This document shows positions 1 to 13,306 of a DNA stretch of 64,000 nt, in pieces. The position numbers were made by a program, and so were the translations under genes. The notes under the pieces are model-generated. The model searched no databases. It was not told the origin of the DNA and saw only the letters and a program-made list of their open reading frames with translations. This stretch comes from Fagopyrum homotropicum. Lineage: Eukaryota; Streptophyta; Magnoliopsida; Caryophyllales; Polygonaceae. The stretch's first letter is position 1, and each line of letters begins with the position of its first letter. The DNA lies in the NCBI GenBank assembly GCA_033239125.1, contig BSWB01000004.1, forward strand, positions 139,884,426 to 139,948,425, read 5' to 3'.

Positions 1-302
1 TGTGTAGTGTGTGTAATTTTCTGAATCAAGTGGTGAGGTCAAACTCCCCATTTTCCCACTCCTTTCTAGTAGTTTCCAAGTGGTATACCTCTCTCTACCT
101 TACCTGTTCTGTTAACAGGAAGTTTGGGAAGGCCACAAATTCTAGGTTTAAAATTTGTAATCTTGTAACCCCCTCAATCAATGGAAGGCCTATGTTTTCT
201 ATTCAATGTTATGATTGGTCTTTTTGTGTGCTGTTATTTGTAGACACATGATGGAATGTTCATATCTGTCAATACTTAAATCTCATACATTTATGGTTGC
301 AG

Positions 303-359
303 CTAAACCAGACAGCCCTTGAGCTGAACCGAGCCCTGAGGTCGGAAACTGGAATACAG
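303..359 (+). CDS. possible internal exon of an unidentified host gene
   Basis: A 57-base stretch opens right after an acceptor-like TTGCAG and ends at CAG followed by GTACTG. It translates without a stop, in phase 0, to 19 residues (LNQTALELNRALRSETGIQ), which looks like a helical coding segment. It is more GC-rich than its AT-rich flanks. No neighbouring exon is recognised in bases 1-302, and the LINE starts a few hundred bases downstream, so this could be the edge of a host gene that continues to the left, or chance. The family is not recognised. The flanking bases 1-302 and 360-630 otherwise show nothing I can assign. Confidence 0.3.
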
Positions 360-638
360 GTACTGTTGGGTAACATAGCACCTAGTAGAAAACAAAGGCA
401 CAAGATAACTAATCAACCAAAAGGAGTAATCACTCCTAATGCATCCCTTTGTGTAAGTCATTTTGGTACGTGTAATAACTATGATCAAGTACATATAATA
501 GAGGTATTGGTGTTTGCTAGACATAATAGCATTGGAATGCTTCACCTCTGGTATAATATTCAAATACATGTATATCTTACCACAATTACCTGTAACCCAT
601 TAAATGATTTTTCATCTCATGCTTTTGTCAGATTAGGG

Positions 639-1361
639 GCCGAGTATTTCGTGAGAATGTGGGTCTTATGGCTGAAACAAGACCTTTGCTCACCCTATTC
701 GACTAGCCTGATGCACAAAAGCAAGTTCAAAATTCTGACTTGGCTGGATAGTCGTATAGCTTGCCAACAGTGGATATCAAATAAAGCTCAGGAATTCAAG
801 CAAACAATAGCAAGGAACGAAGGGACATGGCTTTTGTCAGACTTCATACCAGCTTTTGTACCTACAAAGTTGATTTGTAGGTGGTGCAGAGAGATCAAAA
901 TAATACAGATAAACACGTCCAACGAAATGCCCTCTTTAGTAGAGTGTGAATGGCCAAAACTAGCTCGAGGACAAAGTGTAAGGACTAATACTGTCAGGCA
1001 TGTAAAACTGGTTAAAGAAAGGTTTTTGTGGTTAATAACCTATGTAGGCAGTAAACAAGACGTGGACCTCCAAAGAAAATCTGGGAGAAAATCAATAGTA
1101 CAGCAGAACGCAAGACCCCTATCTAAGCAGATAAAAGAAAGGAGGAATAAGTTAAAATTCAAGCAGTTATGCGAAGGTAGTAAGCGGATTAGAAGACCCA
1201 AACACTCCGAAAACCAAATCTATGTTTCAAATAATATGCAAGAAAAGCCCCAAAGAAAAGAGACGAGTCACACAACAAAAGGTTCCGGACTCATTCATCT
1301 AATAGGTGTAGGTAATAACGATGGATACCGACCATCAAACCCCAATATATCGTATATATGA
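639..1361 (+). pseudogene. ORF1-like region upstream of LINE-1 ORF2
   Basis: An open frame runs through this stretch and ends with a TGA that overlaps the ATG of ORF2 (ATGA at 1358-1361). Its last ~100 residues are strongly basic (many K and R), as expected for the RNA-binding tail of a LINE ORF1. I cannot see a convincing DUF4283 domain or a CCHC knuckle, unlike LINE-2 in this window. The same frame stays open back to about 297, but those upstream bases look like a different sequence and have no clear start codon. Assignment as ORF1 rests mainly on position and charge. Confidence 0.4.
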
Positions 1362-4300
1362 AGATAGCTTTCTGGAACTGCCGAGGTATTAGGAAGAAGA
1401 ATTTCTGGACCGATATCAGAATCACAACCCAAAACAAGCATATTGATATGATTATGTTGGTAGAGTTAAAAACTAACATCGAACCTCCTGAGATGTATTG
1501 GAGGAGTGTGGGGTTTGATAAAATATGTTTTATCCCATCGGAGGGCCTAGCAGGCGGATTATGTCTCCTATGGAAGGATAACCTCCTCATTAATGAAAAA
1601 ATAAAAGTGTGTCATAAGGACTCAAGATTCGTAATAATGGATCATTCTAATCTCGAATCCAATTTCAGCATAGCAATCTACCTAATCTACGCACCGCCTA
1701 ACGAGAGGCTTAAAGACGAGTTTTGGACCAAAGTAAAACAATCCATAAATATGCAAAACAAACCAGTGCTCCTAATGGGAGATTTTAATGATATTCTGAA
1801 CCCGTCCGATAAGTTGGGGGGTGCACCATTAAAAAAAAACCGGTTCCAAAGACTTCAAAATGTAATGAAAGAATGCAACCTTGTAGATCTCATTTCTAGA
1901 GGGAATGAATTTACATGGAGAAAGAAGAAAGATGGCGATAATAACACGTTTGAAAAACTGGATAGGGCAATGGCACATTATGAGGTGCTTAACGCTTATA
2001 ACCTAATCCATTTATGGAATCACGCCTTCACGTCATTTGACCATTGCTTAACCTCAATTGAAATAAATAATAAAGTCCAACGATTTAAAAACAAACCATT
2101 TCGCTTTGAACTCATGTGGACCGAAAGAGACGACTGTGAAAGACTCGTCAAACAGTGTTGGAGAACACAATTCCCGGGTACGCACATGTTCAACTTGGTC
2201 AAGAAACTGAATCTACTCAAAATAAAACTAAAAATGTGGAGCAAACAAAAAATTGGTAATATAAACAAACAAGTCCGCGATACGGATGCCTCTATCGAAC
2301 AACTTCAAAAGTTACAATTTAGAAACTACTCTGATCCCCGAAATGATAAACTAAATAGGCTAAACAAGAAAAGAGAATGCCTTATAGAATTTCAACAGAG
2401 ATATTGGATGCAAAGAGTAAAAACTAAAGCACTAGACTGGGGTGATAGAAATACAAAGTATCACCATAGGAAAGCAACAGGAAGGCGTAATAGAAAGTCT
2501 ATAAGCTCAATCCAAAAAGAGAATGGCACTACAATTCATATTGATAATGACATTAGCTCAGAGTTCCTCCACAATTACAAGGAGCGGTTTAGATCTAACC
2601 ATATAAATAAGACAAATGTGGCACAATACTTAGATGTTATCACCAAAGAAATTACTGATAGTGAGAATTTGGAACTTACCAAACCCTTACAAATGAGGAC
2701 ATACGGAAAGCTGTCTTCGATATTGGAAGCGATAAGTCCCCAGGTCCGGATGGTATGCCTGCCGGCTTCTTCCAGAAATACTGGTCGACAATAGGGCCTA
2801 ATGTAATTAAGGCAATAAAGAGCTTCCACCAATCCGGTAGAATACTAAAACAAATCAACCATACATTCATCACCCTAATACCTAAAACGGATGAACCATC
2901 CTTAACTACCCATTACAGACCCATCAGTCTATGTTCAACGATATACAAGATTATTGCTAAAATTCTAGCTAATAGGCTTAAGAAAGTGCTGCCTAAGCTA
3001 ATCCACCCTCTCCAAAGCGTATATACAAAGAATAGATCAATCCACGATAACATTCTCATTGCACATGAAATCTTCCACGGTTTCAAAGGAAAAAAAGGAA
3101 AGGAGGGCTATATGGCGATGAAATTAGATATGGAAAAAGCATATGATAGAGTGGAATGACCATTTATCCTAACTGTATTGAAAAAGTTCGGCTTCGAACA
3201 AAAATTCATCAATTGGATTAGGGAGTGCATTTCTACGGTCTCGTACTCTATCCTAGTAAATGATAAACCATCTGAAGTCATCTACCCTGAAAGGGGGTTA
3301 CGACAAGGGGATCCACTCTCTCCCTTGTTATTTAATCTTGGTGCGGAAGTTCTAGCCATGAGCATTCAAAAAGAGTGCAATCAAAATCATAAGACCATTG
3401 GTTTCCCAATTACTAGAGGGGGAACCGTGATCCCATTTTTAGCATTTGCTGATGACATAATTATATTTGCCAAAACATCTCTAGCTGCTAGCTCCAAGAT
3501 TCTGGAACTTCTACACGGTTATTGCCACATCTCAGGGCAAAAAGTCAATTTTCATAAATCTTCTTTCCAAACTACAAAATATGTAGGGGGTGAAGTGGTA
3601 AAACAAATCCAAGAAAAAATCGGAATAATAGCGACAAATGATCTGGATAAGTATCTTGGCTGCCCTATTATTAATGGAAGAGTCAATAAATCTATCTTTG
3701 AAGATATCATCACTAAATCGAGGAAGCAATTAACTGCATGAAAAGCATCCACACTATCACAAGAAGGAAGAACTGTGCTAATCAAGGCAAATTTAAATGC
3801 TAAACCAAACTTCATAATGCAAAGCTTTATGCTACCAACCTCTATTCATAAGGAATTAGACCAAATCAACCGGACTTTCTTTTGGAATAAAGGAAATAAC
3901 TATCACCCGCTCATCAGCTGGGATAAAATCTGTAAACCAAAGAAATGCGGGGGAGTGGGCATCAGAAGACCTGAAGATATGAACAAAGTCCTCCAAATGA
4001 AATTACTATGGAAAATTATGGAAGAACCAAACAATATATGGGTCAAAATAGTTAATGAAAAATATTTCAAAGGTTCTCTATTATGGAACTATAAAACCCA
4101 AAAGAATAATACCTCATGGCAATGGAAGAGATTAATGAATCTCCGACCGGAATTCGAAACGGAGTTTTGGTGGAGTATTGGGGATGGCAACACCATCAAA
4201 TTCTGGAAGAATAAGTGGGTAACAAATCAACCGCTCATCAACCTGCTTAAGAATAGAAATCATATCGATGAAAATGCGGTAGTAAGTAGTTATATCATTG

Positions 4301-5484
4301 AGAACAAATGGAATACACAGAAGTTGGATATGGAATTAGGCAACTTACTACATGGAGAGACAATTACCGCCATCAAATCATACCAACTCCCAAAATTATT
4401 CATTCAAGATCGCCTTTACTGGGCAACAGCGGATAAGGGACCGTACACTACTAAATCAGCTATGGGCCTCATCTACAAGAACAAAGGGATCATAACACAC
4501 TCAAATGAGTGGATCTGGGATATGGATATCATGCCCAAAGTGAAAAACTTTATGTGGAAGATGTCTATGAATGGGCTTCCAACTAAGGAAAATCTGGAAA
4601 AACAAAGAGTCCTTGTACCCATGCAGTGCGTCCTATGTAATCACCCATATGAATCGGCTAACCATCTGTTTTTCAATTGCCCTTTCCTCTTGGCGAATCT
4701 TCCTAATACCAACACTAAAACCGAACTCCAATTGGCAAAGAACTCTAATCAAAGTGTGTTGAACATGGTAACTCATCTAAGAGAAAAGCTAGAGGATAAA
4801 CAATTTGTACAATTAGTTGTCACCTGGTGGAATCTATGGATCGTGAGAAACCAAATCATTTTCAATCATAAAAAAACCCACAATATAGAGGGGCAAGTAC
4901 AAGACCAGATAAAAAGCTGGCAAGAGTCTAACAAGAGAAAGAACCAAATAAAACAGAAAATAAGTAAAAGCAATAGGAAAACAAGAAACATCCAGTGGCT
5001 AAAACCAGATATTGGATTTACTAAATTGAAATTTGATGGCTCAAAACGCGAATCAGGGGAGGCGGCCTTCGGATTCATCCCTAGAAACCACCATGCATCA
5101 ACCATTTCCGTAGGCTATGGACAATGTGGAAACATATCGGTCCTCCATGCGGAAGCATGTGCGCTAAGGGAAGGCTTGATTAGAGCATGTGATATGGAGA
5201 TCAAGAATCTTGAAATTGAGGGAGATAATCTTACGATTATCAATTCCATTAAACAAATATGGAAACCCCCATGGGAACTCGACCTAATCATTTCAGATAT
5301 TTCTAACATTTTGGTCAGTTTTCAGCAGGTCAGGATACAACATGTTTTTAGGGAAGTCAATAGTGTTGCCTATAAGCTCGCAGATTTGGGACACGACTAC
5401 CCACTTGGATGCTCAGTGATCCCCCAACAGGTGGGGGAAGTCATCCGGAAGGATGCTCTAGGTTGGAAAGTCTCGAGACGATGA
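1358..5484 (+). pseudogene. LINE-1 ORF2: endonuclease-reverse transcriptase-RNase H, one frameshift and two stops
   Basis: Starts at ATG 1358. The N-terminal endonuclease/exonuclease/phosphatase domain shows WNCRG, GDFND near 1780, LDRAM and FDH near 2035. The frame shifts just before base 2692; the reverse transcriptase then runs from 'KSPGPDGMPAGF' through the YRPISL block to KLDMEKAYDRV, GLRQGDPLSPLLF near 3300 and the catalytic FADD near 3447. In-frame TGA codons at 3157-3159 and 3739-3741 sit where a tryptophan is expected (YDRVEW and LTAW), so each is a single G-to-A change. A Cys/His segment near 4620-4680 and a plant-type RNase H (FDGSK, HAEACAL, EGDN) at about 5030-5480 finish the protein. 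In retrotransposition the endonuclease nicks the target and the RT copies the RNA there. The product is not made intact. Confidence 0.9.
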
Positions 5485-5526
5485 TCCCACCTAAATGCTT
5501 ACCGTACAGTATCAAAAAAAAAATAC

Positions 5527-5840
5527 TTGACAATTCAGAGGTTGTCAACACTTATTATTAATTCTGATGTTGTCGACAATATTTTTTTCATATTATGTAC
5601 CGTCAACAAGGCTTCTTGACAAATTATGGATTGGACTGTCACCAAGACATTTTGACAACTTGTGGACTGTCAATAATGCTTTTTGAAACTTCTGAAATCT
5701 CAACAAACCTTTTTGACAACCCATGGATTGTCACCAAGCCTTCTTGACAGTTCAAAGGTTGTCAATGAGCCTTTTTGACAGTCCAAAGGTTGTCAACGAG
5801 CCTTTTTTGACAGTTCAGAGGTTGTCAACAAGGCTTAATA
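5527..5840. repeat. array of seven TTGACA...TGTCAA hairpin units
   Basis: Just downstream of the LINE-1 tail, about seven irregularly spaced units each read TTGACA, 8-13 bases, TGTCAA or TGTCAC, followed by an AG/AC-CCTTTT spacer. Units start near 5527, 5617, 5651, 5713, 5745, 5775 and 5807. Each can fold into a 6-bp-stem hairpin. The last three are nearly identical and spaced about 30 bases apart. Confidence 0.75.
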
Positions 5841-7044
5841 ATTTTTTTCATAATATAATCATAACTTCAGTTGAATGATTTTTTTATATCAACAAGCTGT
5901 CAACACACTACCATAAACACCAGCATAACTTCGTCATTTCTATAAAGATATAATCCTCATAATATGATTTATGTAAATATTTATATTGCATATAATAAGA
6001 ATTTCGTTGAAATGCAAGAGATATATATATAGAACACTGAGATCATTATCAAAATTGAATTTATCAATTCAGTATTAGTCTTATACATATACTACAACAA
6101 ACATATATAGATTCTTGAAGCCAACAAGGCAAAAACATCAGGTAATTCTAAAAAAATTACAAAACAACAACAAGAATATATCCATACTAGAAATATGTGA
6201 GCTCTAGAAAAGATGTAATAAATTCTTATATATTTTAAAGTCTTCAGATTTTATATACTAAATTTAAAAGGATATATGATTATATTCGGAAATTTACATA
6301 TTATATTCAAAATTTTATGAATTTTTTGAAATGTTATGTTTTTCAAAACTTTTATAGGATTTTCGTGGTTAGCATATGAAATCTATTTTATTTGGGTTGA
6401 GGTGTCAAATTGGTCAATAGTATAAAGCTTATTCCTTGTTTGGGAACAAGTTTCAAATTTAAGGTCTAAAGAATTAGGAACTAGGAAGAATAACCAATTA
6501 AAATAGTCAAATAAGCAAATAACTACAAACCTTTTAACTTTTGGTTTCTAACCCCTTAATTATAAAAAAGTTTGAAAAAAAATAATCCTACAAAACCCTA
6601 CTTTCCTTTAAAGAACGCGCCTATACGCGCGAAAAAACTTCTCAGAGCTGCCACTGAAACGAAGTAACCCTAAGTGCCAAAAATTGCGTTCATGGCCTCT
6701 TTGTTCTGGGAGTGCTTCCTAATCCTTCTACAACCTTCTGTGTCCAAGCAAAAACCTCTTCCTCGCAGTTTTTAAGTTTCACTCTATCATCCATGGGGAG
6801 CAAACAGGATATCTCCGGCCTTGGTGTCTATGTCCACAGCCACATTGATTCTTATGTTCCAAAAGAAAGAGATGGAAGAGATGGAAGAAACCTTTCGAAA
6901 CCCTTTTCTGGAGGCGACGAGGAAGTAAGGGCAATTTCTCGATGCCTTCTTGGGCTTCTTCGCTTCGTTTTTCAACCTCTCTGTTGAACCAACTTCAGGA
7001 AGACTTTACTTCAGTAGAATGGAGGTATGCTAAACTTTGGTTGT
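5841..7044. other. unassigned AT-rich stretch
   Basis: Mostly AT-rich with no recognisable gene. An open frame from ATG 6793 to 6987 (starting MGSKQDISGLGVYVHS) follows a slightly GC-richer segment from about 6610. It has no family I recognise, and the region is cut at 7044 by a solo LTR insertion, so a broken gene is possible but not shown. Confidence 0.4.
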
Positions 7045-8685
7045 TGTTACGCTAAGATTGGTAGCACAAAAAGCTTTACATTTATAACTCGAACTAAATC
7101 CTAAACAACCTAGCGAAACCCGCAGTGTACGGGTCGTTTTGTAGAAAGGAAAGTATTCCGAGGTCGAACACAAGGACTGAGGTGAAACTAAGTCATTCAA
7201 TGATCGAAGATAGTGTGAATCTAGACTAAGATAAGATGGGAAATAAAGAAAATGGAAAACACAATGTTTTTGGAGGGTTTTGGGTGATCAAACAAAGATC
7301 ACAAGTATGTGAACACAATCAAGCAACAAAAACACACACTAACACAAAAGATAGGAGAATGGAAGTAACAAAGCGGATTCTAGAGTTTGGAAGTCCCGGT
7401 TATGGCATAGACTCAAGCTTTCTATTCATTTCTTGGATTAACTATGATATGTTGGGATTAAGCGTTTCTAGATTGGGATCAATTACCGGGTAGGTCTCAT
7501 GATCCACTAGTCCATTCCTAAGGTCTCATCACCGGGTAAGTCTCTAAGAACCTAAGGATAGGAATTCTACACAAACCGGATTGTTACCTAGGGGTCTAAC
7601 CTATCCTTACCGGATAAGTCTCGGAAAGGGAAGTCCTAAACAACTATCCTAGCACACTTAGTCCAATGGCGGCTTGTGAGGCTCACCACTACCTAGGGTT
7701 AGTCATCTTTTGAATCTAAGAGTAAGAATCACCGGGTAAGTCTCTTCTAAACACTTCGTTGCTAACACTAGGTCTCCCTAGGATAGAATTAGCTCAACAA
7801 ACACTAGGCTTTCAAGAACACAAGCCATCCAAGGGTAAAAATCTAAGTTTATCCTATCATGGTCTTAGCCATAGCCTTTCTTTCCTTGCTCTAGAATCGC
7901 AATCTATCTAGCCAACAGCATTCATTTCAAGATCAATCTCCACAAATAAAGCATGCTTGCAAGTCATGGTCAAATGATGAAGAACAATCCAAAGAAAAGA
8001 CATTAAAAGCATAGAATAGAAATTACCAAATTCTTACAAGGCTCCAAGAGCTAATCCAACTTGACAACAATGGAAGCTTCACTCGAATCCACTCTAATCT
8101 CACTCTAAAACGAGAATCTACACTAATCCAACTTGACAACAATGGAAGCTTCACTCGAACACCCCTAATGGAGAAGTGTTTTGGGGAAGAAGATAGGTCA
8201 AAAGAGAGGAGAAGGATCCCCAATTACAGCCTGCAAAATCCTTTAAATACCCACTAGGATGCAAGAGTAATGGAAGAGATCGTGGCCAGCTGTCAATGTG
8301 GTCCTGGCAAGAATCACGGGCATAATCACGGCCGTGGAAAGTGCCTTGACCGTGGTTTGTTCCAGAGATTGCTTCTAGGCTCGTTAAGCCATGATTTGGT
8401 GCATGGCTTGTGTTGGCAAGGTTCCATGAGTCCTCCTTAGCCCTTAGCTTGCATTCCAATGAGTCCGGAAGTGTGTCATCTCGAGGAATGATCCTCGAAT
8501 GTATCGATTAGGCTCTTAAATCTCCCAAAATACCTACAACGCAAGCAAAAGTCCGAGTAGACGTCTATCTCGACAAAATACGTGATTTGAGTGGAAACGC
8601 CGTGAACTAATGCTAAACCATGTATGAATGAGCGGAAAATCTATCTAAATGAGTGTCTAAATCTAGATCATAAATCGTGTTATCA
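7045..8685 (-). mobile_element. solo LTR of family A (reverse orientation)
   Basis: Reverse complement of the LTR of element A at 32859-34629: it begins TGTTACGCTA and ends CGTGTTATCA, with recognisable shared blocks such as the 'cgacccgtacactgcgggtt' segment read in reverse at about 7113-7140. It is 1641 bp against 1771 bp for the full LTR, so it carries internal deletions. It is flanked by a perfect 5-bp duplication GTTGT (7040-7044 and 8686-8690), which marks one insertion followed by LTR-LTR recombination. Small ORFs inside it are noise. Confidence 0.93.
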
Positions 8686-10499
8686 GTTGTTGTTCCCTTT
8701 CCGAAAAACTCTCCTGTTTTTTCTTGATACTCTTTTCAATGAACAATGACGGTCCAAAATTGGAAGCCATTCTAACACCCTACAACCCCAAAACACCAAA
8801 AACTCTACAACCTTCTTCGAGCTTGTTATCGATGACAAGAGTAAACACAAAAGCTTAGTGAGACAACAACGTGGGACGAATCTAAGCGATGAGTCTCCAG
8901 TGATGGACGGGGTGAAGATCACTCTGTGCCTTAGACCAAGAGCATCAGTTGAATCCCTAGATCAACAATGGAACTCTAAAGTTCTCAAACATTAGGTATT
9001 TTCTTCCTTTCTTGCATCTGAATGTTGCATCTGAATGAGGACTAGGAAAATATGCATTGTTATGACAAGAATGACTATGTTAATTTCTTAGTCAGTAACC
9101 TTTTAGACTACATACGCATGGATTGTCTTTTCATCTTTTAGAATCATGTATGCTAATTGACTTGTTTATCATTTGGACTCAAGCATAATCCCTTCTAAAT
9201 TGCAGAGAAACGACTACTCGTTTCTCATGAACCCTTTGTGTGGCTCCTACAAAAATCCGTCTCATAAGAATAATGATGGGAAGGAATTTGTTGAACAACA
9301 ACAAACAAAAAATAGCAACAACGAACCGAAAGGAACCAAAGAATAAAGATAAATTTATTGAAAAAGAAACTGAGTTTGAAAATTCTCGTATATGCCTAGT
9401 AAAACTGAAAATTTTAATTTCGAAAAACAAAAGGAATCCTCTCCTATGGTTTTTCTCCTAGGAGAACTCATTTAACTCTCCAAGTTAAGTTAAAGATCTA
9501 AAAATTTTGGTGCCTTAATAACTTTGGTTTATTTGAACAACTCATATGCAACCCCTTGATTCCGTGCAGTCTTTCATCTTTTCTAGACATTTTGTTCATC
9601 TGTCTTTCTATGATCTCATCTTTGATATCATGATTATTCTGATCACAAGTACCGCTACTCTAAACACATCATGGACGAGAAAAAACGTAGTTGATATTTG
9701 TAGAAATGGAAGAACAAAACAACAAGTGAACAACACACGTCTCTCAAAGTTGGATCTGTGTGATCTAGTTTCTAACCAAAACTCTATACAATTTCAATTA
9801 GAATGTATGGATTATCTGAATAACTACAGATATATATACTTGAGATACTTGAATATGAATTTTACTTTGCAAATACTCTCCTTGGTGGTCTCGATGTTGA
9901 TTTCTTTGCAGGCAAGCAACAACAAAATGGGGAAACCAAGTGCTACACCAATAACTGAGAATACAAGGATAAACAACTATATTAGTTCGGGACCTCCCTC
10001 CTCTAGAAGAAGAGAGGATTTGAAATTCCAAAGTATGTACCAATCCAACAATCAAGAGGAAGGCAATGAAAGCAAATTTTAATCCCGGAAAAAATAAACA
10101 GAAGGTGGAAACCAACACATCCGGATCTCTTTCGATCAATCGAACAAACAAGCCTTATGGCTAAACCTAAACAACAATCACTCTTGGGTCAGGAACAACA
10201 TATATCTAGAAACAACGGTACCAAGCTTTTTACTAATTTTTTGTGAACTTAGCATTGTTCGTGTTTTTCTACGCTATGGTGAGACGAAATGTATTTTTGA
10301 ATGTATTATATTCTTCGGGAAGGAGAAATTTTAGATATACCAATATATAAATTGAATCACTAACCAAAGGAAAATGGAAAAAAACTCTGACCTTCACCTT
10401 TTAGTCAAAGCAGGGAGAAACCAAGAATTGTGCGAACAATATGGTAGGAATTACGGGTCTCTATCATCCAATACAAAATAGGTTTTATAAATGATGATC
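8686..10499. other. unassigned region between two LTR remnants
   Basis: No recognisable gene. An open frame on the plus strand from about 8750 to 8993 (containing FFELVIDDKSK and DGVKITLCLRPRASVES) looks more coding-like than its surroundings but has no family I know. A second open frame at 9546-10082 is hydrophobic at first, then polar and low-complexity, and is also unrecognised. The boundary with element C at the right is not visible. Confidence 0.4.
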
Positions 10500-13290
10500 A
10501 TCTTTTGGAACTGTTGGTATGTGGAAAAATTCGCATGCTGACGTATTGGAATCCGTGATATCTCGGTTTTTCGTCTTTTCTTCTTTCGTCATATAACGTC
10601 ATAACCGACACAACCTTGCCTTGACACTTGACAGTTGGTCATGGTACTAATGATCTACCCCGATCTGTTAGGGTGACGTCCTTCTAACACGTGTATTGCT
10701 CCATCTTTAGCTACAATGTTTACCGTCCTCTTTCAAAGATCCCTCATCTCTTGAACTCGAGAGACTTGCTCGAGTCTTTTGACTCTTGTAGCCTTATTTA
10801 AGTATTCCTCTATCTTAATCTCATTCTCCCCCTTTGATGACATGATTGTAAAAATATTCTAAGCTTTCTCACTTATGTGCAACCATAAGGGTCCAAACTG
10901 CAGGACTTAACCGTGCTTCAAGATAAGTGAACCTCATCTTCTTCGCTTTCCACTATATCCCCCAACATATGGGAAACGCTCCTTGCATTGTACGTAAGCT
11001 TGCACTATAAACATCCTTTCTTCAAGTAGGTATAGAAATTTATACTTCATTTCCTTATGTAACCTCAAACCGACCGTAGAGGCTCTAACCTCAATCTTTC
11101 ATGTACTCCTTATATATCCCATATCGATATAAAACTTCAAAACCTCAGTCTTCTCTTACTCTCGTTGGTCACCTTATGTATCTCTTGGTATCCATGAACA
11201 GCTTCACAACCGTACTAGTATGCCTTCAGGCAAAAATCCCAACCATAATCACAAAATGATCCACTTATTACTCCACCAAGCACCAACATCGTAATTCCAA
11301 GCTTGAAGCGTTGCCCTAATCTAGGTCCTCCTTTTCACGCCATAGCCACCGTGTCTCTTACATGTGAGTTTGACGCCTCTATCTCATCTTTTGCTCGCGA
11401 AAACATACCCTCCATTTCATTAGCACAAACATACCATGCATCCTCAACATACCACACATCCTCTTTATGTATTCCCTATTTCGTACATCACCTATAGAAG
11501 ACTCACCTTCCTCCTTATCCTTCCAATTTGCTTACCTTGATCCGTGTCATTTCTCCACATAACAATCCCCATGACTTAAGAAGGTCGTACCAGATCATTA
11601 CAATCCCTCCGCAACATACATTATCATCACTTGTTAGAATCGATAAGATGTTACTTGATTAAAATGTGTATGCTTCCGTTAATGCACCTTCTATTACTGA
11701 CATTCAACCACCACGAATGTTCACTTCTTGTTCCCCTTCTTCATGATCTCACATCCTGGGTTACTCTTCCCTTCTACAGTCACCAGTATATAACCCGCAC
11801 TTGTGCACCCTCCGTGGTCACCGATTAACTCATTGAAAACCCTCTCTAAGGTCAACGACTTACCCTCTTACCATACTTCCATGTTACCATACTCCTGAAG
11901 GATACTGTCTCGGGGTACTCTGTCTTAAACTTCATTAGCTCATTTTACTCTACTTCCCACTCCGTTAGCTCCTATTAAGCTCCCCTCTTCCTTCCGCTTC
12001 TGTAAGATAACTATACCTCCCCAACTCTTTCATGTCATATGACCCAACTTCATAAGATTAACTGATCTTCATAGTATCTTGTAAATGCATCTTCCCCACA
12101 CCTCTATCGTTAGTAACCACTCTCTCTTCTCTTGGTTGGTAGCTTGAGTCTTTCAATCCAAACTCCTTGTTTCACCTTTCATCTTCTGAAGATCATCATA
12201 TACACACACTTCCTCCTTCTTGGCGTTTCTTAGTCTTATTATTATAACGGAAATCAGTCAACTCCACGTGAAACCCCACTATGCCCTTCTTCTCATAACT
12301 CTAGTAATGTTTTAACTTTACTTTTTGGTACCTCATAAGCTTAACTTACGGTATTTTAAATCCTTCTCACATGTTTCGTTCACTTCTCTCATCTTAACTC
12401 CAATGGTTGGAAACGTCTAATGAAAGCTTTGCATCTTAATGGAACACCACCTTAACCTTGCTAGAACGTACTCATCTCCTCTTCGATTCACATCTTTAGT
12501 TGTCCACGCGTCTTCTTGAGGAACTTAAGTTTGTTATCTCTATTGGTCTCGTTGTCATTCAATCATGGCTTCTTTAGAACCACTTCTGCACTTTAATTTT
12601 GCTCCCGATTACTTGTATTGCTTCCATCTTGATTCCTCTTAAGTTGTCTCGTGGTGTTCTTTTACTTGGTTGTCCTTCGTTTACGTCATCTCTAATCCTC
12701 CTCTTCGACATCCTCTTGAAAGGAGTACAAGAACTCCAAGGTGTTCGCCCCAACGTAGCTCTCAACTCGATACTTGAGCATATTCGTCCTCGTATGTATG
12801 TACACTATCCTATGTAAAACGACGTCGTCCAAGGCGATGATATCATAATAGCATCTTAACTAAAAGGTCCTATATCTCCATATGCTACTATATATAATAG
12901 GAATACGTATCCATAACTATATAAGTCCTAAGTCCATAGTACTACTAATATCACGCATTCGGCATTCCATTACAACAATACAAGGTCCAAAACATATAAT
13001 CGTTCACATATACAACTATACACATAAATCATGTCCTTCATGCAACTACAATCCATATACAATAATAGTCCAAAAAATCCAAATCCACAATACATATCTA
13101 CATATATACATATATATACTAAAAATCCAATAAACTATGCTGCCGAGATCCGCGGAAGGAGTCGTGGTCCGTACATTCTACCCCGACTCATGCATGTGAT
13201 TTTGAAAACGAAAACTCAGAACCCGCGGGGTTCTGTTTATTCCTTATTCGGCCTTTAGAAGATTGCGAGTGCCATTATTGTCAACCTAGG

Positions 13291-13302
13291 GCTCTGATAC
13301 CA
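13291..13302 (-). other. primer binding site (tRNA-iMet) of element C
   Basis: GCTCTGATACCA on the plus strand is TGGTATCAGAGC on the minus strand, the complement of the 3' end of plant initiator tRNA-Met, lying four bases after the LTR end. Confidence 0.85.
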
Positions 13303-13306
13303 CTTT

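Larger units (their letters stand above)
630..5523 (+). mobile_element. LINE-1: long non-LTR retrotransposon (L1-type, RNase H-bearing), decayed
   Basis: A non-LTR retrotransposon with ORF1-like sequence, an ORF2 carrying endonuclease, reverse transcriptase, a zinc-finger-like region and a C-terminal RNase H, a short 3' UTR, and a 3' tail GTATC followed by about ten A at 5511-5523. The same CTATC/GTATC-poly(A) end is seen in the third LINE at 61201-61217, so the two belong to related families. The 5' end is not defined: protein-like sequence is visible from about 630. No target-site duplication could be fixed. ORF2 has one frameshift and two stops, so the copy cannot make a full protein, but all domains are still readable, implying moderate age. 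Confidence 0.85.

Noticed and set aside
297..1361. A single 354-codon gene
   Set aside because: It has no ATG at its start and merges an exon-like piece, AT-rich filler and an ORF1-like tail; treated as separate parts.
8750..8993. Possible second exon of a gene started at 6793 and split by the solo LTR
   Set aside because: No shared family, frame continuity or splice logic could be shown across the insertion.
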